DNA of 64,000 bases from Cylicocyclus nassatus (taxonomy: Eukaryota > Nematoda > Chromadorea > Rhabditida > Strongylidae). This document shows positions 43,975-55,209 of this stretch, in pieces (within the stretch, counting starts at the first letter, position 1; each line of letters starts with the position of its first letter). The stretch spans positions 12,856,773-12,920,772 of the forward strand of contig CATQJL010000001.1 of assembly GCA_958299035.1 (NCBI GenBank), written 5' to 3'. A program made the position numbers and the translations under genes. The notes beneath the pieces are model-generated. The model did not search any database and was not told the origin of the DNA. It saw only the letters and a program-made list of their open reading frames with translations.

Positions 43975-45340
43975 CTTGTGTAAGTTCACAATGTCGCAAC
44001 ATGGCACGATGTGCACCTCTTTCAATTGAAGAGAAAAACTTGCTTGCGAGTTTAGGTTGGTAGTTATGAGTATAATGAAAGAGCTTGATCACAGGCGAAG
44101 AGTTAGAACTATTGGCTTTACACCCAAATAAAAAATTTATCATTCAAAAACTTTTAGGAGCCTCAAGGGGCTGTCTCATCGAGTAAGCACAAAGACGATT
44201 TCTCTTTGTTACGATTGATTTCGGATAGGAAAGCTTAGCTCGTAGTTGGGCGGAGGAGGTCAGTAAAGCTTGATCATTTCACACGTACACTTGCCAAATT
44301 CGACAACGAATTATCAATATGAGGCGAAGAGCCGAAAAATTGAAAAAAGAAGTACGTTTTATCTACGTTTTGAAGAAAAACTAATGACATTAAGAGGGAA
44401 GAAAGGAATAAGATGGGTAGAAGGTCTGTCCGTCTCTTTCTCGCCTAGGTGGCTCAAACTTGTCATGGAGCATTGCGTAAATGAAAATGCAATTTCTGCG
44501 TTGAAGGTTTTTCAGAAAGTAGCAAAAAATTGAGTTTTGCTGACAAATGCTATATTTGCTGTCCGCGATGATGCAATAGATAATGAAGAAAGTTATGGAA
44601 AAACTGAGTGCAAGAAACCAGCAAAAGAAGACTTGTCTAAAAAAAGGAATTTGACAAAGTGAAGATGCAGCCTTTTGTTGAATGAATCAGAACAGTCCAA
44701 ACCCCGTATAAAAACGGACCAAATTAATAATCAAATAGCTGCATTGAAATAACGTCGTTGATTATAATGATGTCGAATAAATTTTATGTTTCTGTATGAG
44801 AGAATTTTACACTATGTTGTCACTCAGGCAAAATAATATTCTACGATATTGTTTATCGTATCGGCACCACAGCGAAGGTCATTCTCTGGATCTTCGTCTT
44901 TTCGTCTTCCCGGTCTAGCTCAAGACCTTTGTCTTCTTACGGCGGTGGCTCTGGCAGCGCAATAGCGGCATTTTATGACAAATCACCCTAGCGATAAGTC
45001 TAGATGATACTTTGTGATGCATTTCAATAATTGCTTATGTCTCTATCTCGAAAATCTTCCATTACGCCGGCCTAAAGCGCATGAATTGTCATTTTAGGAA
45101 GCATGTCCTACGTGGGCTCGAAAACGACAGATCGCTTTGTTATACGACCCCTCTATGTGGGTTCTTGAATTTTTGACATTCTTTATAGAACATGACTTAC
45201 GCGCAGTAGTCAGTGTTCTTCTCTTAATCATTTCTATAAGGAAAGTCTCCGCTTTGTAAGCGGAGCTTCCTACAATTCTGCCCTCAATTCTCTCCTTTGG
45301 AACTTTCGATATCTACAAGCAATCAGCAAGCGATAGCAGT
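43975..45340. other. No supported gene
   Basis: A plus frame 44270-44533 (87 codons) shows no domain. TGGAGCATTGCGTAAA near 44467 resembles TGGAGCATTACGTAAA at 49250, a trace of an uncharacterised repeat. Confidence 0.35.
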
Positions 45341-45684
45341 TTTTTTATATGTTACATACAGTTTCGATTCCCTCCAAACGGCTCATGTATTCTTTCCTGC
45401 TAACGGCCATGAGCCATAAAGAGCGATAACGATCATCTACAATTGCCGCTAGATCAAAGCTCGCAAACCTCTTCTCAGATGAGGTATACATACCTACTTC
45501 CAGCTTGACAATCCTGTTAACATAGGAATATGAATCTGTGCCGAGTTTCGGAATGCCCACATGGTTACGGTCTATGGTACCCCTCGGCAGTCCTTTTTTA
45601 ATCAAGCACGGTCTTCTCGCCAAACGGGATGATGTATCGTGTCAGGAAGCAAAAGGGCGGCTGTTATGATGAAACCAGTCAACT

Positions 45685-46052
45685 CTAACAACTATACGAG
45701 ATATATTCGACTGGATACATCAAAGGACCCCAGCGTATATTTGAAGCGACCTGCTCGCAAGCACCCTTATAGTAATTGCCAGCTGTGGCGCGGTCGTCAG
45801 CGGGCGTGCCTGTAAACGAATCTCTCTCAAAGAAAAATAGATGTTTTTTGATTTACCTTGAGGTATCTCTAGAGAGACCAGCTTCCATTTCTGTAACGAC
45901 TGGAAAGAATCCCGCCCGTATAAAGCGGTATCTTCTTCTGAATTGCTCGTAATCGAATACATCAAGGAGCATGTCCAATCGCGATAAACGCGGGGAAGAG
46001 GATCAGCATTGTCCATCAATTTGTCAATAGATTTACGCATAATAAGATCCAT
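45685..46052 (-). CDS. Candidate two-exon gene, unknown function (106 aa)
   Basis: Exon 1 46052-45857, exon 2 45809-45685 (stop TAG). Phases agree (1/2). The intron is 47 bp (GTAAAT..TTTACAG). A TATTACAG acceptor ends 4 bp before the ATG, fitting trans-splicing. The protein has DWTCSLMY.., a Lys/Trp stretch and YKGACEQVASNIRWGPLMYP; three Cys; no clear signal peptide. An alternative donor at GTATAG near the end could add a third exon after a CATAACAG acceptor. Downstream on the same strand 45623-45345 is an open, protein-like frame that may be another exon. The Cys/Trp pattern recalls small secreted nematode proteins, but I cannot assign a family. Confidence 0.45.
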
Positions 46053-46448
46053 ATTTCTGTAATATACCTTGTCCTATTCCAAGTCGGTCACGTCTAGGGT
46101 TTTTACATATGTTTATGCACAAGCAAGAATTCGTTTCTGTTGTGTACGGGTTAGCGGGACATAAAGCAGACAGTATATGAAAGTTATTGTAAAACAAATT
46201 ACTGGTTATTTCAAATCCATTTCTGTGATAGTGGATTGGAGTTGATTTTTCTGACTAGATGAACAGTGGCGGAATATTAACTTGAGCTCACATGAGTATT
46301 GCAGATCATTGGAAACTTGGAGAAATTCCTCTCACTCCGAGTAATTCGTATTGTATATAACTATTTCAATGTATACGTTCAATACGTGGCTATAAAAATT
46401 TACGAAATGTTATAAGGAAGTTGACTTAGTCAGATAAATTGAGTTCAC

Positions 46449-46698
46449 ATATCGTCCCCTCCGCAGATCGTGCTACCCTTGGTCTGCGTCTTAGACCTGC
46501 CACGTGTGGCTAACATGTTGGCAACGTGGCAGCAACATGTTTGCAACATGCCATAACATGTTGGCAGAACATTTTGGCCACGCCAACATGTTGCTGCATG
46601 TTGCCAATGTGTTGCTGCCAACGTTGTTAATGTGTTAGTCACACGTGGCACGTCCGCGACGCCACAAAGGTAGCACGATCTGTGGAGGGAAACGATAT
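46449..46698. mobile_element. Foldback MITE packed with ACATGTTG repeats, 250 bp
   Basis: Ends ATATCGTCCCCTCCGCAGAT and the inverted copy ending AAACGATAT. The interior holds about ten variants of GCAACATGTTGGC, itself a near-palindrome, arranged in both arms. Confidence 0.85.
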
Positions 46699-47240
46699 CT
46701 TAGTCATCTTAGAGTAAGAAGTTTTTCTTTTTTTTTCTAATCATTCTCAACTAACTTTTATGATTTTCAAATGGATTTTTGAGCGATTTGAAAGCCAGTA
46801 GATTTGATAGTGAATTGGCTTTCACGAGGAAATTTTTTGATGTTTTCCAAAGCATTACAGAACTGCTTGAAAACACTTTTAGGGCTTTACAAAAGAGATA
46901 AAACTATTTCCACTTGTTCATCGCCCTGAACTGGGCTAAGGAACACGCACTCAAAAAAAACGAACTCAAAACAAGTGAGTAAGGTCTTAGTCTTCTATAA
47001 GTGATAAAGGTGAATCACCGTCACGCAAGAGTTATCAGCCTATCAATCCTTATGTGGATTTGATCGTGAGCACATAAAAGAGTTGAGGAATGGTCTTGTC
47101 ATAACGTGTTCTCTATCTCTCGTGCTAGTCATTCGAGGTAGGCTTGACTACCGTAATTTCGAGCACGATCTAACCGATCGAATGCAAATCTGAGTCTTCT
47201 GTTGACGACTGAGTGAAAAGATTGCTGACTTTGACCTTCC

Positions 47241-47284
47241 AGGCTCTGAAGAAGGCGAAACCGCCGAAACGTCGGCCAATAAAA
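47241..47284 (+). ncRNA. Hammerhead-like motif with intact core (solo)
   Basis: Stem I GGCT (47242-47245) pairs with GGCC (47274-47277). Then CTGAAGA (perfect CUGANGA), A, stem II GGC..GCC with a GAAACC loop, GAAAC, GTC (cleavage would follow C at 47273). CAATAAAAG follows. Stem III is only AC/GT, so cleavage would probably need a dimer, as known for minimal PLE hammerheads. No PLE coding sequence is next to it. Confidence 0.6.
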
Positions 47285-47540
47285 GCTCCTAACAATCTTG
47301 CCTCTTTGCTAAATACTATAATATACGAACCAAAACATTTAGAACATCAAAATGGGTTTTGCTGGGAGTAAAATGGACTTTTAAGTCCATCTAAAATGGC
47401 AGTAAATTCCATTTTGCCCCATTCTAAATGCACTTTTCGTGTGATTCTCTCGCAAACGACAGCTCAGGTAGAGTTGCATCATTTCATTACAAAGCTTCAT
47501 AAAAAAAACGAAAAACGCGAACGATAGCAGACCCCGATTA

Positions 47541-47747
47541 CAGTTTGTCCCAATCGGGATCAGGCCGAACCGCTGGCTGAATTTGCGCGCTCGCGGCGCT
47601 AGGGGTTTGCGCTGCATACGCGCGCTGTCGCGGAGAGCGAAGAGATGGAGGAGAGAGCAGACTAGCTAGCCGCAGAAATGGGTCGAAACCCAGCGACGCG
47701 GACTCCCGCCATGCCAATTTTGGCCTGGTTAGGATTGGGGCATACTG
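47541..47747. mobile_element. TA-flanked MITE, copy 2 (207 bp)
   Basis: TA on both sides; inverted ends CAGTTTGTCCCAATC and GATTGGGGCATACTG. Second copy of the element at 24588-24795. Confidence 0.85.
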
Positions 47748-47749
47748 TA

Positions 47750-49265
47750 GTTTCTTTCGCGAACGAATGAAATGGGGTTTGAAAGTCCATTTTCCTCCAC
47801 TGTGGAGGAAAATGTTTTGTTTCGTGGACATTATTCCTGGAGAGCCAACTGATGTGATTCAGAGAGATCGTATTCATTTTCTTCACATAATTCTTTCACA
47901 CTTTTTACATAACCTTAATCTGCATCCAACGCTACAAACTAGCTCCTTAATAAATTCGAACCTCTTCCTCCCGCTTAGTTACAGCCCTTTAAAAATCTTG
48001 AATGACAGCGGAATCGTGCTTCAAGTGCAGGTAATGAACGCTGGACACAGCATGTTGCTTATTCGGAGAACACAAACATCAATGATTCTTTCTATCGCCC
48101 TGATTGTTGTTTTTGTGTTCTGGTCTAATCCTTGTTACACATGTTTGATTCATTCATAAATGTGTCGGGGATGTCGTATTCTTGTTGCGAAATAAACAGT
48201 AATTTCGTTGCTCCAGAAGTTACCAAAACCATCTCGTGCCAGCCCTAGTGGGAACCACATTATAAGTGAACACAAAGCTTCTATGGATTTGCTTTGTTTG
48301 AGCTTACGAACAGCTATGCACAGGAGGTGATTGACGCCATGTGAGATCGGGTCTGCAACCTCTTGAACAGCCTTTTGTGCCAATCAGCGCTTTGAAATTG
48401 CAGTATACGTAGTTTAAATGCATACAAATGAAATGAAAACAAATGAGATAGCCACCACACAACAGAGGTAGTTATGTCAGCTTGCGTAGAGTAGTGAGTT
48501 CTCGTAATTCAGCGAAAGCGGTATCTCTGAGTAAAGTGACATGTCCCTACCGCTTGCAAAAAGCCTGCGGCAATGATGCCATCATTTTAGGTAGCAAAAA
48601 GGAGAATTGAGCATAATACATTCTCTCTTGTAATCAAAGAAATTGTTAAGGGCGCAAATGAGCACATAAATTTATCATAAAAAGCACAAGATGGATCGAA
48701 AGATATAGATGAAGACAGCAAACTTACATTTTCAGTGTTCATTTATAAACATTTGCCGAAACATGCAAGAAAATCATCTTCCCTTTTACATGCTAAATTT
48801 TGTAAGCTGTTGCATGAATATGTTTACACATCGACAGACGTGAATTAGCCTTAATTAATGTCGATAACTGACAAAGAGAGTATTTATTGTCCAAGTGGCC
48901 ATTTCAAACGTCTACACCATTTTGTAGGACTTCGAACTACCAATCTGCTTTCGCTATCTGCCGGGGGCAACACCGGTGCTTCCCGCAAATGTGCCTTCTG
49001 TCTAGTCTACTCACACTCAAAAGTGCTTTAGTTGAACGCATGAAAGACAGATCATGATTTGACTTGGATTTCGACTTCATTTCATTTTAAAGAAACTTAG
49101 CTTTTTGAGCGCAAAGGCGTTCGACAGATTATAAACTAATCTGGAGTCAGCAAAGCTCCTCATTATGATTCAAAATGGCATTCAGAGACGGCTTGAATTA
49201 GAATCTCTTTCCTTGAAAGCACATGATTTTACTGTGAAACTCTCCGAATGGAGCATTACGTAAAG
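47750..49265. other. No supported gene
   Basis: A 130-codon plus frame (47767-48159) ends in a hydrophobic stretch (MILSIALIVVFVFW) but starts inside a foldback-like TTTTCCTCCACTGTGGAGGAAA palindrome and has no domain. Otherwise unique sequence. Confidence 0.3.
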
Positions 49266-49269
49266 GTGG

Positions 49270-49410
49270 GTGGAGAACATTAGGTCGCCGAATTTGGAAG
49301 AGTCCCACGCGGATTCCCCGCAGGAACGCATGTCCGGGTATGTACAAGGTGCGTATTCGTCGCAAATGACCGCGGGGACCGCCCTCTTTCGGCGACGTAA
49401 TGTCCTCCAC
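49270..49410. mobile_element. Three-copy MITE family, copy 3
   Basis: Ends GTGGAGAACATTAGGTCGCCG and CGGCGACGTAATGTCCTCCAC. Internal GGATTCC, GCGTATTCGTCGCAAATGACC and GGGGACCGCCCT as in copy 1. Confidence 0.8.
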
Positions 49411-49680
49411 CCCGTAAAGGTTATCAAACGATAAATCGGGTGTTCGTTAACTAGTCGTATTGACACTGAGGACAAACTTTTGCTTATGGCCAGCACTTAG
49501 GCTGAGACACTGATGTTTATACAGACAAGTTTGTAACATTTTGTTGAATCATACTCTTCCCAAGTCTAGTTGATGCTGCAATATCTCGGCGTGCAATTAG
49601 AAAACCATTGTGTTCGAACAACAGCTAGATATGTTTGTCATCGTTTATTCTTCGAGAACAGTTTCGAATTTTGCATTTTA

Positions 49681-50777
49681 CAGAAGTATTAGTAAAGACA
49701 TTTCAGTGATACTTCCTCTGAGAATATATTCTACAGAATCGTAATAGAGAGAAGATAGTTGAGATAAAGAGACGATGAAAACCGCGAACAATAGAGGTAA
49801 AACAAACACGAGGGTAAAGTAGACAAAACCCGAGAGGCTGGGTGGAATTATCGCTTGAAAAAAGTTCAAACACTGAAATGTGTAACGAATGTATCTCGTT
49901 CTGCCGTTTACCTGTGTTCGCTTCTCTTACTTCGTTCTTTGCGTAATGCAGAATTTTGCTGTCAGTGGTATGGATTATCAGATTGTTAGAGTGTAAGTCG
50001 TTTTAAATGAAAAATTGGAGTATTGAGGTGATCTTGAGTTGAATTTTGCAAACATGTGCAGGCACTAATTGTTGACAGCTGACTATCTTTTACCACTTTT
50101 GCATGGAATAGTCGCTTCGGAATCCCAGCAATAGCATCCACGCAGATCGCCCATACACTTGATAATGTAAATACAGTGCCTGGAAAGTGACAGTTGTTTG
50201 AGACCAGCCTTAATGAAAGGTGAAGATTATTCAATCGAAGACAGACAAAAGAAGGAAATGTAAACTGAAGTTGCAAACGCAAGAAGATATTGAAAAATTG
50301 GGTGCAAGTTTGTTTGGGCGTATTTGAAAAGCCGCTTTTTGTTAGGGGATTGCCGTTCAAAACTCAGAGGTAAGAAAAGCCCCTTTTTCCATTTAATGTT
50401 GTAAAAAGAGTTTTTTTCTTTGCCTAAACTAGAACTTGCGTTCATACTTGATCGTTCGCCACGCAGGACTATATTGTGATTGGAAACTAATTCACAAATG
50501 ACGTTATTTCTCAAATCTTCAAATATAGTTGTCTCTCTCAGACTCCGAACGTTCTTCTTCTGCGAAGTTCTTGAACTTGTAACTTGAGATTCTTGCGGAT
50601 CTATTGTCACATGATAAAAGCATGATTTCACAGCTGTGTATGTCCTTTTTATACAGACAAATATCAGAGGAGATTTGAATCTTGTAATATACTTCAAGAG
50701 AAAAAACATAGATGATATGATAAGTGTTACAGAAAACAAAACAAAGATGCTTGAGAGATTAATGACTACGACAAATA
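49681..50777 (-). CDS. Candidate exons of a membrane protein
   Basis: Three hydrophobic minus-strand frames: 50777-50227 (VLFSVTLIISSMFFLL then a charged Ser/Asn-rich stretch), about 50185-50090 (FTLSSVWAICVDAIAG), and 49866-49681 (GFVYFTLVFVLPLLFAVF, after a TTTTCAAG acceptor). Such spacing could be a multi-pass receptor, but exons could not be joined with confidence. The first frame continues into the end of the mariner-like MITE (50778), so the upstream part is either cut or in an intron. Confidence 0.3.
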
Positions 50778-51452
50778 CAGGGTGCCCCAAAAAAATGTTA
50801 ACACTGTTTGATCGTTAATAACTCCCTTGCTTTCAAGTCTTTTGCAGAGCTTTAGGTACCATTTTGTAGAGCGAGGATAAACTTAGATTTACAGTATGGA
50901 GCGAATCATCTAACTCTCCCCTTTATTGTAGAATTACGTAGGAAATTTGAAAAGAATTTTAGGCCATTGAAGGCCATTTTCTGCTTCGAAACAGAGCCAA
51001 ACAAGCCAAAATCTCTTGTACTATGGTAATGCTGCTGATTTCTGATATGAAATTTCCATTTCATTTTGATACTTCCTTTCAAAGTTATCCTAGGTAAAGT
51101 GTAACAACTGACTTCCCAGCATGTGTCAAAAACGTGATTACACCGTCAAAAAAGCTGAAAACACTCGTAAAAAGTTGTGTAGTAAAATCAGCGTGCGCGA
51201 AAACCCTATTGCTCGATTTTTCAGATTTTTTGAAAAAAAAAGTTTGTCAGAGGGCATACTTCACGACGGTTCACATGCTGGAATTTCTTACCGTAATCCT
51301 ACAGTAATGAAGAGCGAACGGTGATTCGTTCCAAACTGTAAATCTAAGTTCATCCTCGCTCTACAAAATGGTACCTAAAGCTCGGCAAAAGACTTGAAAG
51401 CAAGGGAGTTATTAACGATCAAATAGTGTTAACATTTTTTTGGGACACCCTG
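50778..51452. mobile_element. Mariner-like MITE, complete (675 bp)
   Basis: TA on both sides. Ends CAGGGTGCCCCAAAAAAATG and CATTTTTTTGGGACACCCTG. The arms continue inward for more than 150 bp (GTTAATAACTCCCTTGCTTT and its complement; TTTGCAGAGC/GCTCGGCAAA). Window positions 1-312 are a second copy. A worn relative may end at 54075 (TTTTTTGGGATACTCTG). Confidence 0.9.
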
Positions 51453-51559
51453 TACAAATCAATTCAGATACATTATAAAATGAACGAATATAAATTGGTT
51501 GAACAATTGAAAAATCTCCATATCCCAAATATATACATTAGTTTTGGATCACTTACTCG

Positions 51560-52450
51560 TTATTGACGGCCTCCCTGCGCAACTAATATGTCGTTCTGCG
51601 GCCATCTTTTAGTGCTCTTTTGGCATCGAGGGTCCTTCGCTTTTCTCGTGCCTTCATGTCGGCGACGTTGCAGAGCGAGCGATGGTGAACGCTGCCGAGA
51701 AGGATGAGGTTTTCGAAAAAAGATCATTCCAAGCGCTTGCAGTACCAGCATTCTTTTCCTGCGTAAAGGCACCCTTTTGTAGGGCAGTCAGGTAAGCAAA
51801 TCGGCAAAGCTCTTTACATCGAATAATCTCCCACCTTCCGCCTCCATCCACATATGTGGGGCAGAAATCAGAAAAATGCTGTTTCATTGCATAATGCACA
51901 TTTGATTTCTCTAACACCAAGGCTTACTTGCCCAATTTTCAGGTGAGGAAAATCGTGCAAAACTCTCTCGTTCTCGATAATGTCTCGTTCAAGTTCGTCT
52001 TCTCAGCCTCTTAAACTCTTCGATTTAGCCGTACGTCCTAACGGCATGTGACGTTCTTTTTCTCGCTGTCTTTCATCGCCTTTTAGCTTTTTCCTTGGTT
52101 CGTTGACTTGCTCCAACTGCTTTTAGACTTACTCCTTTTCTGTGGGTAACTAATCGATGTCTTTTTTCTGTCGCATTATCTCGCATTCCAATCGATCAAT
52201 TGCCTGTTGATGCTGACGCTGCTTTAACGATTGTCCAGTGAAAGGCGCGGGGTAGCGAGGCTGTGCGCCAAGTGGGTTCCCAGATGAGCAGAGGAGAAAC
52301 GTTAGAGAATGCAGTGATTTGGTGGTCGGAAAATTCTGCCGAGTTCAAATTTTGCAATTGGTTCTTCTTAAAAAGTATGGAAAAGTGACGTTGCCGAAAC
52401 CGAAAACTACCTCTGTAACAAAGGGAGTGTCTAGTGGAATGGATTGGTTT
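51560..52450. other. Unresolved; possible minus-strand exon
   Basis: A minus frame 51920-51654 contains HFSDFCPTYVDGGGRWEII and is Cys-containing and protein-like, but has no clear donor. Nothing else recognised. Confidence 0.25.
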
Positions 52451-52521
52451 CACCCTCAGGACTGAAAACTAGCACAGAGAGATGAAACAGCGTTTCGAGT
52501 CACTAACGAGTGCGACCTTCC

Positions 52522-52571
52522 AGGCTTCAACGATGGTGACGGCACCGAAATGTTAGCCTCACTAATAAAGG
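52522..52571 (+). ncRNA. Hammerhead-like motif, degraded (solo)
   Basis: Stem I AGGCT (52522-52526) pairs perfectly with AGCCT (52555-52559). Stem II GGTG..CACC is good. The CUGANGA position reads TCAACGA and GAAAC reads GAAAT, so the core is mutated. TAATAAAG follows, as in the other copies. Confidence 0.45.
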
Positions 52572-52652
52572 GTGCTACCAATGCTTATCGGCTCAAGACA
52601 TGTACATGTTACAAAAAATGGCATGTACAGGGACAGATAGACAGACATGTAC

Positions 52653-52868
52653 ACTTATCAAACGCAGTGTCGCTGCATCAGCATCCCTCACTCTCGCGCT
52701 GGAGTCTGCGTCTTTTCCGCTAACCTGCTCTCTAATCACTTCAATCGATTGAGGCTCCGCCTTTCCCACGCTCGCCCTGGGAAAGTGATCAGAGAGCATG
52801 TTCGCGGAAGAGATGCAGAGTTTAGCGCGGGAGTGAAGATGCTGATGCCAGCGACACTGCGTGATAAG
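52653..52868. mobile_element. Foldback MITE, ~216 bp
   Basis: CGCAGTGTCGCTGCATCAGC at 52663 pairs with GCTGATGCCAGCGACACTGC at 52841; arms of about 95 bp nearly meet (GGAGTCTGCGTCTTTTCCGC against GCGGAAGAGATGCAGAG). ACATGTAC palindromes lie just before. Confidence 0.8.
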
Positions 52869-53228
52869 CCGTGTATTTCAACTTCGCTGACAGATTTCAC
52901 GCCCAAACAGAAAAGACTTTCCCAAAATGAAAGCTTTTTTTAGCATCGGTCTCTGCAATTTTTCCTGCGAATAAAAGGAAAAGACCTTTATCTTCCACTA
53001 GATGGCGGTCTCGGTCTCGCCCGGAAAGTAGGCTCAAGTAGTCCGGTGAAGGATCCAAAACGTGTACAAACTGCAGACCTAACATGCCTTCTCCTCTGCA
53101 CCGAAGCGCTTCTGTGATATTTTTTCCTTGCTGTCTCGAAACACCTGCTCTTTGCTGCTGTAAATGAGCTTTACGCCCTCTTGCATGACTATTAAGCGAT
53201 CCAACAATAATCGAAAAGCTATTCCCTT

Positions 53229-53395
53229 AATTTAACTAAACAGTTAATAAATCGACTAGAGCCCAGTGAATCGTTGCAAATAGTAGCCTATTTTTTCGCG
53301 CCGTGTCCCATGTCGTATTTATAGGAGCGAATTTCAAGTTCATCAATTTACGAACAAAAAATTTTATAACCCACATACAACTTCAACAAAATTAC
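53229..53395. repeat. Dispersed repeat, copy 2
   Basis: Matches 8010-8160 in block order (AATAAATCGA, AGTAGCCTAT, CGCGCCGTG, TTTATAGGAG, CCCACATAC). Confidence 0.55.
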
Positions 53396-54172
53396 GGAGT
53401 TTAAGTTTTATCTATGTATAGATTTAAAATATCCAGAATTAACACAAATAACTGCTCTCATTTTATTTTTTCAGCCATCGATAGCTCATAATGCATGATT
53501 TCTACAGAAGTAAAGTACTGTATTTTAGCGATTTCAGCGAATTCTACAAATAACTCTATCGCAAATCTATGTGTATCAATCTGTGTTGGAAGTTTTACCT
53601 TAAAATTACAATGCGAATCACCGATTACTATTCGTTAGTACAGGACTACGGTAAGAACCTTGAAGAGTATGATTTTCTAGAGGACCATCATTTACGTCGA
53701 AGGGAAATAATCAATTTGAGGAATTTTGGTTCAAAGTATTGAGAGTAGTTGGCCATAAATTTGAGATTACTTTGTTATAATGCCTCTTTCGATGGTTAGG
53801 TCAGGTGTTGTATGTTCCCAAAAATGTGATCACGCCTTTGAAAGGTTTCACAGATTTGTAAAAGCCTTGTGGTAGGTTAGCTTGCTACAAAAGTTTTTGT
53901 GTTTCAGATCAGACGCATTTTAGTGGTAGCTACTTTACTATGGCGCTAGAAGTTGGAAGTTCCTTTCGTAATCCTACAGTAAAACACTGCAAATTTGAGT
54001 TAAAATTCCTATGAAGGCCTCAAGGCAAAAGAGCTACTAGCTATTAAACAATAGTGGCATTTTTTGGGATACTCTGATGATCTTCATGACGTCTTTTGAT
54101 AAATTGTTGAGTAAGACTAACAGAGAAAACAAGGCGGTTCATAATTGACTTATATTTTCCTAATACCTGCAG

Positions 54173-54366
54173 GAAAACGAATTCACAACACATTTGATCC
54201 ATTCATCCCGTCAGACCATGCTAGCGGATTTTCGCATGCAAGTTTTCAGTCGAGATGTCCACAAAACGCTAAATCGGACAACGAAGTTCTGGTCGTCAGA
54301 GGATGTGGCTGTGGACGACGACCTCTTAAGCACTCAGCGCATCAAGGACGTATGATGTGTGTGTGA
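54173..54366 (+). CDS. Candidate last exon, unknown gene
   Basis: Opened by an ATACCTGCAG acceptor and ending at TGA (54364-54366). It reads about 64 residues (GKRIHNTFDPFIPSDHASGF.., RGCGCGRRPLKHSA, ending RMMCV) with Cys-Gly pairs. Upstream exons were not found. It lies 130 bp before the next gene on the same strand. Confidence 0.35.
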
Positions 54367-54498
54367 ACAGAGAGTTGTTCACCTCGTAAAGCAGTCTTTA
54401 GTCTACTTTCAGTTCTATAGTTCAAAATGTCTGTTGTGGTCCAGACGCTATACAAAAATCTGTTTTTTAAGACCACAATCTAATATCTGCTGTTACAG

Positions 54499-54895
54499 AT
54501 GAGTAATCTGGTCCTCATATGCCTTATTCCCTTTGTGTTCAGTCAGCTTTACACACAACCAATAGTCTACTACCAATATCCTTACACTGCAGGTAGAATG
54601 CCTTCAACTTTTTTACTTGCTCCATTCTTCGTGTGTATTTACAGCATCGTCAGACCAACAACAGTACGTCTATTCCCCATCGAACCTAGTCTACCAACAT
54701 GTACCGTATCAGCCGACGCTAGGTCAAACCGGCTACGGTCTACAGGGTCTACAGACACAATATCTGCAACAACCGTACCTGCCATTACAGTACTCCACTT
54801 ATCAAAGAGGTTTGGGTGGTATAGGTGGGTTGGGTGGACTAGGACAATTGGGGCCGTTGGAGCAACTTGGACAAGGTGGGTTCATAGATTACTAG
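54499..54895 (+). CDS. Secreted Gln/Tyr/Gly-rich small protein (114 aa)
   Basis: Exon 1 54499-54592, exon 2 54645-54895; the intron is 52 bp (GTAGAA..TTTACAG), joined in phase 1. A CTGTTACAG acceptor directly precedes the ATG, ideal for trans-splicing. Residues 1-16 are a signal peptide (MSNLVLICLIPFVFSQ). The mature part is rich in Gln, Tyr and Pro (PIVYYQYPYT, LQTQYLQQPYLPLQYSTYQ), then a Gly/Leu block (GGIGGLGGLGQLGPLEQLG) and ends GGFIDY. It resembles nematode secreted glycine-rich or cuticle-associated proteins; exact family unknown. The gene at 62720 has the same general design. Confidence 0.85.
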
Positions 54896-55209
54896 GTGAT
54901 CAATTTGAACATTCTCTGTATGAAGGCAATGTTTAACACAAATTGTGCTCGAACTTTTGGATCGTCCTGTTTTTCAAAAAAAATCTATGCTGAAAATCAT
55001 ACATGTTCTGCTGTCAGAGATTCCCTGTTATCTATGAAGGGGTTTTTTTATTAAAAAATTTTTTTCTTGATCATTGAGAGCTTTGTGTTCAACTTTCTTG
55101 TTATTTATCAAAAACTCTTTGACTTGCTTTTGCGCGCTTAGAGTGCACATCAAACAAATACATGAATAAAAATTAGTAAATAAATATAATATTTGAACAC
55201 CCATAATGG

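Noticed and set aside
47767..48159. 130-codon open frame with a hydrophobic end
   Set aside because: Starts within a palindrome, lacks domain or conserved pattern, and has no trans-splice or splice signals.
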